From: Paenibacillus pectinilyticus
GTDB taxonomy: Bacteria > Bacillota > Bacilli > Paenibacillales > NBRC-103111
Reading direction: 5' to 3'
Assembly: GCF_001700435.1 (NCBI RefSeq)
Contig: NZ_LYPC01000030.1
Location: forward strand, 124,001-188,000
DNA: 64,000 nucleotides
The notes beneath the pieces were generated by a model. That model saw nothing but the letters and a program-made list of their open reading frames with translations, ran no database searches and was not told where the DNA came from. This document shows, one piece after another, positions 61,032-64,000 of the stretch (position 1 is its first letter; each line of letters opens with the position of its first letter). A program made the position numbers and the translations under genes.

Positions 61032-61883
61032 ATGTCAATCAAGTTTGGAGTAGTTGTAAATTATTTCAGTAAAGATTCACATCCAATATCAGTTAAATAT
61101 TCTGCGATGTTTGCTTTATCTTTGTTGAAAAATTGTCCTGAAGTACGTGAAATTGTGTTGTCAGATGGTTCAGAAATACCTGATAATGATTTGAGTTCAT
61201 TTTGTGAATCAATAGAGATAAAATATTTACATTCAGGCAGAATGATGTCATTTGCTGAAGGCTATAATTATGGAGTCGAGCATTTGACAGAAGATTGGAT
61301 TGCAACCATGGCATCAGATATCTATGTAACACCGACGACTTTTACTGCAATAGATAGATTTATCTGGAAGAACGGAGATTTGAATATTGGTTGTTTAATT
61401 CCATATCTTTCTAGATCAGATTTACCCACACAGCAATTCTCATCTAGTTATTTTTCAAGAGATTGTGAATCACCAGGAATGACTTTTAACCTGAATATTT
61501 TTAAAAAGGATGTTTATAAGAAGTTAGATGGTATGACAAGAGAATATAGTGGAAATTTTAATGATATAGAAATGTGGTTAAAGCTAAAAGAGAAAGGACT
61601 AAACGTTTATTTAGTTGGTAGTTCTTATGCTGTTCATTATGGACAATTAACACTAACTTATGGAAGTAATACGAATGTAAACAATGATAAAGAAAAATTC
61701 TATAAAAAGCATCCCCAACTTTTTGAAAAAGGTAGCTTCTTTGATATGAGGATGGATGAATTTTTTCAAAGTAGAATATTAAAATATCTATATAAATTTA
61801 AGATGTTACTACCAACAGCAAAAAGGAAAATGTATATTATTTTATTGTTGAAGATTTTGCCTGTGTTACAAAAGATGAATTAA
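61032..61883 (+). CDS. Glycosyltransferase family 2-like protein
   Basis: 283 aa GT-A-type fold: N-terminal V-V-N-Y-F, E-I-V-L-S-D-G-S-E, G-Y-N-Y-G-V and the probable metal/nucleotide motif A-S-D-I-Y-V (position of DxD), later D-I-E-M-W-L-K-L-K-E-K-G. The tail is basic and hydrophobic. It probably adds one sugar of the repeat unit; the donor is unknown. The gene is much more AT-rich than gmd and marks the start of the variable part of the locus. Confidence 0.8.
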   Translation: MSIKFGVVVNYFSKDSHPISVKYSAMFALSLLKNCPEVREIVLSDGSEIPDNDLSSFCESIEIKYLHSGRMMSFAEGYNYGVEHLTEDWIATMASDIYVTPTTFTAIDRFIWKNGDLNIGCLIPYLSRSDLPTQQFSSSYFSRDCESPGMTFNLNIFKKDVYKKLDGMTREYSGNFNDIEMWLKLKEKGLNVYLVGSSYAVHYGQLTLTYGSNTNVNNDKEKFYKKHPQLFEKGSFFDMRMDEFFQSRILKYLYKFKMLLPTAKRKMYIILLLKILPVLQKMN

Positions 61884-61940
61884 TTGATGCTCAATTTTAT
61901 AGAGTATATATAGTTTTAAATTCAGATAAGGATAAATAAT

Positions 61941-63437
61941 GTGACCACGTCAATGAAAAATTTAAGGGTAAATGCTAGTATTCTTGTTGCATTTGGAGTC
62001 ATTTCAGCAATTTTAGGATTCTTTAGAGAGATTCAGATAGCACGATATTTTGGATTATCAATAGGTGCAGATATTTATTATTTAGGTACTTACATACCAG
62101 AATTAATTGTCACAATTGTAGGTTCTGCTGCGAGTAATATTTATATGAAACAGTATCATAATCATGAAAAACAGGAGAGCTATGCAGGAGCGGTACTTTT
62201 ATTGTTAAGTATTATTGTATTTATTTTGTTCATTTTGCTCTACTTTCTTTTCCCGTATATAGCTTTAGTACTTGCTCCTGGCTTTGAAGGTCATGATATA
62301 AGCTCATTAATTGGCGTCGGAAGATTAATGTTAATAGCAATGCTTGCATCTGTCTTTCTTGGAGTAATTGTTGCTACGCTTAATATAAATGGAAGGTTTA
62401 TATTGGCTGGACTAAATGGAGTAATATTCAATTTTATATTAATACTAATTGCCTATATTTTAGTTCCGAAAATTGGTATCTACGGTTTAGCTTTGAGTTA
62501 TTTAATTGCACATGTTGGAAGATTAATTTTCTTGCTTCCAACAACTATGAAATATTTTCAAATTGCAGAAATAAAACATTCATTTTTTCTACTAAAGGAA
62601 ATTCCAAGGGTAGTACTTGTTAACATTTCAGGCAGCATACAGGTTTATTTTGAGAGAAGTCTATCCTCTGTAATTGGTAAAGGTACGATTGCAGCCCTTA
62701 ATTACGCTGGAAAGATTACAACTTTGCCCAATATTTTGTTTATTAACTCAATACTTACAGTTATTTTTCCTAAACTAGTCACGGAATCTGATAGGAATTC
62801 TGAATCATTTACTAAAACGGTTTCCTTTTGTTTGAAAATAGTATTTATTGGATTATTATGCGCGGAGCTTTTTATTATTTTATTTAATGAAGAGATCGTA
62901 AAATTGCTGCTAGAACACGGTAAGTTTGCAAATCAAGATTCACGTATCGTTTCCACCCTATTTTACTATTTTGCTCCTATAGTATTAATCAGTGGTGTAA
63001 TTCAGGTTCTTCTGAAAGTAGCATATGCTTTAGGTAAAACCACTTTAACAGTGAAAGTAATGTATATTTCCTTACCAGTGTATATTGTAGTTTTGTATTT
63101 AGTTAAAGATTATTCTAGTATCTATGCCTTTCCGATATCGTTATTTGTTTATAATATTACAATACTGCTGCTCTTGATAAAGTCACTTGCTAAAGAAACG
63201 AATTTGAGAATAATAACTAACTTCAACACTTGGAAAAGTACTATTATTATAGTATTAACAACGATTATAGTTAAGATATTCTTACCTTTTTCGCCAAATA
63301 ATTTTTTCTGTTTATTTATTTTTTGCATAATATACTTAATTAGTTTTATTGCTCTACTGTATTTTTCGGAGAAAGAATTTAGAAAATATATTAAATTGCT
63401 TTTATTTGAAATTTTTAAGAATAAGAAGCGAATTTAA
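61941..63437 (+). CDS. MurJ/Wzx-type lipid-linked oligosaccharide flippase
   Basis: 498 aa with about 14 membrane helices. The N-terminus (L-G-F-F-R-E-I-Q-I-A-R-Y-F-G, A-D-I-Y-Y-L) has the MurJ/MviN pattern, and a later S-V-I-G-K-G-T-I-A-A-L-N-Y-A-G-K matches the family's charged helix. Within an eps locus it most likely flips the undecaprenyl-linked repeat unit rather than lipid II. Very AT-rich (a 60-nt line at 63241 is 23% GC by hand count). GTG 61941 with a weak SD; ATG 61953 is possible. Confidence 0.85.
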   Translation: MTTSMKNLRVNASILVAFGVISAILGFFREIQIARYFGLSIGADIYYLGTYIPELIVTIVGSAASNIYMKQYHNHEKQESYAGAVLLLLSIIVFILFILLYFLFPYIALVLAPGFEGHDISSLIGVGRLMLIAMLASVFLGVIVATLNINGRFILAGLNGVIFNFILILIAYILVPKIGIYGLALSYLIAHVGRLIFLLPTTMKYFQIAEIKHSFFLLKEIPRVVLVNISGSIQVYFERSLSSVIGKGTIAALNYAGKITTLPNILFINSILTVIFPKLVTESDRNSESFTKTVSFCLKIVFIGLLCAELFIILFNEEIVKLLLEHGKFANQDSRIVSTLFYYFAPIVLISGVIQVLLKVAYALGKTTLTVKVMYISLPVYIVVLYLVKDYSSIYAFPISLFVYNITILLLLIKSLAKETNLRIITNFNTWKSTIIIVLTTIIVKIFLPFSPNNFFCLFIFCIIYLISFIALLYFSEKEFRKYIKLLLFEIFKNKKRI

Positions 63438-63519
63438 AAGTGGTTTTTCATTATGAACAGTTGGTATTTGAAGTATCGACTAATACAAGTAGTCTTATAA
63501 CCTAGAAAGGTAGAAATAA

Positions 63520-64000
63520 ATGGGAAAAATCTTATTCTTTGATACATCAAATGGTGGTCATCATTTTTATTATAACTTTGCTGCTATGAAAGGAGTAATT
63601 GGGAAATTACATGAAATAAAGTGTTGTTATGCTTCCCCTGAGATTAGTGGAAATATTATTAATAAACTTGAAAAAGAAAGAATAGATGTATATCAAGTAG
63701 ACGTTAATATTAAGCACGTTCCTCAGATTCTGCAAAGAATTGTAATGCTTATAAAGTTATTGTATTTCGCAAAAAAAAGAAAATATAGACGTATACATTT
63801 GTTTTATTTGGATGGTTTGATAATTCCATTATTATTTGTATGGCCACTAATATATTTATTTCATGTGCAAATTACCGCTACTTTACATTGGTTTCCAAAT
63901 AGAAAATCAAAAATAATAGGAATGAGATTTTTATTAAAACAAAAGGTATTATCAAAAATAATAGTACACGGAGATTACACAAGAAATTTATTTGTGGAAC
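63520..64000 (+). CDS. Glycosyltransferase-like protein (3' partial)
   Basis: ATG 63520 follows AGAAAGGTAG and opens a frame of 160 codons running off the right edge. It begins M-G-K-I-L-F-F-D-T-S-N-G-G-H-H-F, has a hydrophobic segment in L-D-G-L-I-I-P-L-L-F-V-W-P, then T-L-H-W-F-P-N and I-V-H-G-D-Y-T, all typical of the N-terminal half of GT-B (GT1/GT4-like) glycosyltransferases. Substrate unknown. Same AT-rich composition as the two genes before it. Confidence 0.7.
   Translation, partial: MGKILFFDTSNGGHHFYYNFAAMKGVIGKLHEIKCCYASPEISGNIINKLEKERIDVYQVDVNIKHVPQILQRIVMLIKLLYFAKKRKYRRIHLFYLDGLIIPLLFVWPLIYLFHVQITATLHWFPNRKSKIIGMRFLLKQKVLSKIIVHGDYTRNLFVE

Noticed and set aside
1..64000. tRNA or rRNA genes, IS elements, prophage or plasmid origin
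   Set aside because: None seen: no CCA-ended cloverleaf-like cluster, transposase, integrase or phage structural gene. A tRNAscan and ISfinder run would settle it.

Overview
The window reads as chromosomal DNA of a spore-forming, low-to-mid GC Gram-positive bacterium, most likely Paenibacillus or a close relative (inference). Signs are a T-box leader before thrS, a ytxC-type sporulation gene, a gamma-type SASP-like micro-gene, LiaFSR, YesM/YesN-type two-component genes beside an ATPase-less sugar ABC transporter, an SLH-domain protein, bactofilins of the YhbE/YhbF type and PrkA. No rRNA, tRNA, prophage, IS element or CRISPR array was seen.

Layout. 0-6 kb: end of ytxC, T-box-controlled thrS, a YuiC-like 3D-domain protein behind tiny upstream ORFs, a 36-aa SASP-like gene, a chemoreceptor with a C-terminal sensor, and an unknown helical protein. 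6-7.5 kb: ammonium transporter on the minus strand with a GlnR/TnrA-like box just upstream of its promoter. 7.7-15.2 kb: an envelope-stress block (liaFSR, yugN, HtrA-like protease, OmpR-type two-component system). 15.2-24.8 kb: ispH, a DUF2062 membrane protein, DAHP synthase, a type I-beta-like glutamine synthetase with a perfect GlnR/TnrA box, an FMN reductase, a DUF1800/DUF1501 pair, a Mug-type glycosylase and serC. 24.8-28.8 kb: class Ib ribonucleotide reductase nrdIEF behind a 530-bp region with an NrdR-like box.

28.9-34.8 kb: two copies of an ~83-bp dyad repeat, then yhbD-yhbE-yhbF, an MFS exporter, an orphan PhoP-like regulator divergent from trmL, and an AbrB-like protein carrying four cysteines. 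34.8-45.8 kb: a 35-aa membrane peptide, a minus-strand operon (YesM kinase, YesN regulator, coiled-coil membrane protein, phosphodiester glycosidase) divergent from a CUT1 sugar ABC transporter, an MFS protein and a thioredoxin-reductase-like flavoprotein. 45.8-51.9 kb: DUF2161 nuclease-like protein, glycerol-1-phosphate dehydrogenase with a GC-rich 3' half, 1.4 kb of non-coding DNA dominated by about 11 tandem copies of the same dyad repeat, prkA and two small membrane proteins.

52.3-64 kb: an exopolysaccharide locus, all on the plus strand: CpsB-type phosphatase, SLH protein, chain-length co-polymerase, tyrosine kinase, galU, initiating sugar transferase, fcl and gmd (GDP-L-fucose), then an AT-rich end with a glycosyltransferase, a MurJ/Wzx-like flippase and a partial glycosyltransferase-like gene cut by the right edge.

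The most striking non-genic signal is the 79-83 bp dyad repeat. It occurs at two loci 19 kb apart, in front of yhbD and in front of prkA, which are close neighbours in Bacillus subtilis but are separated here.
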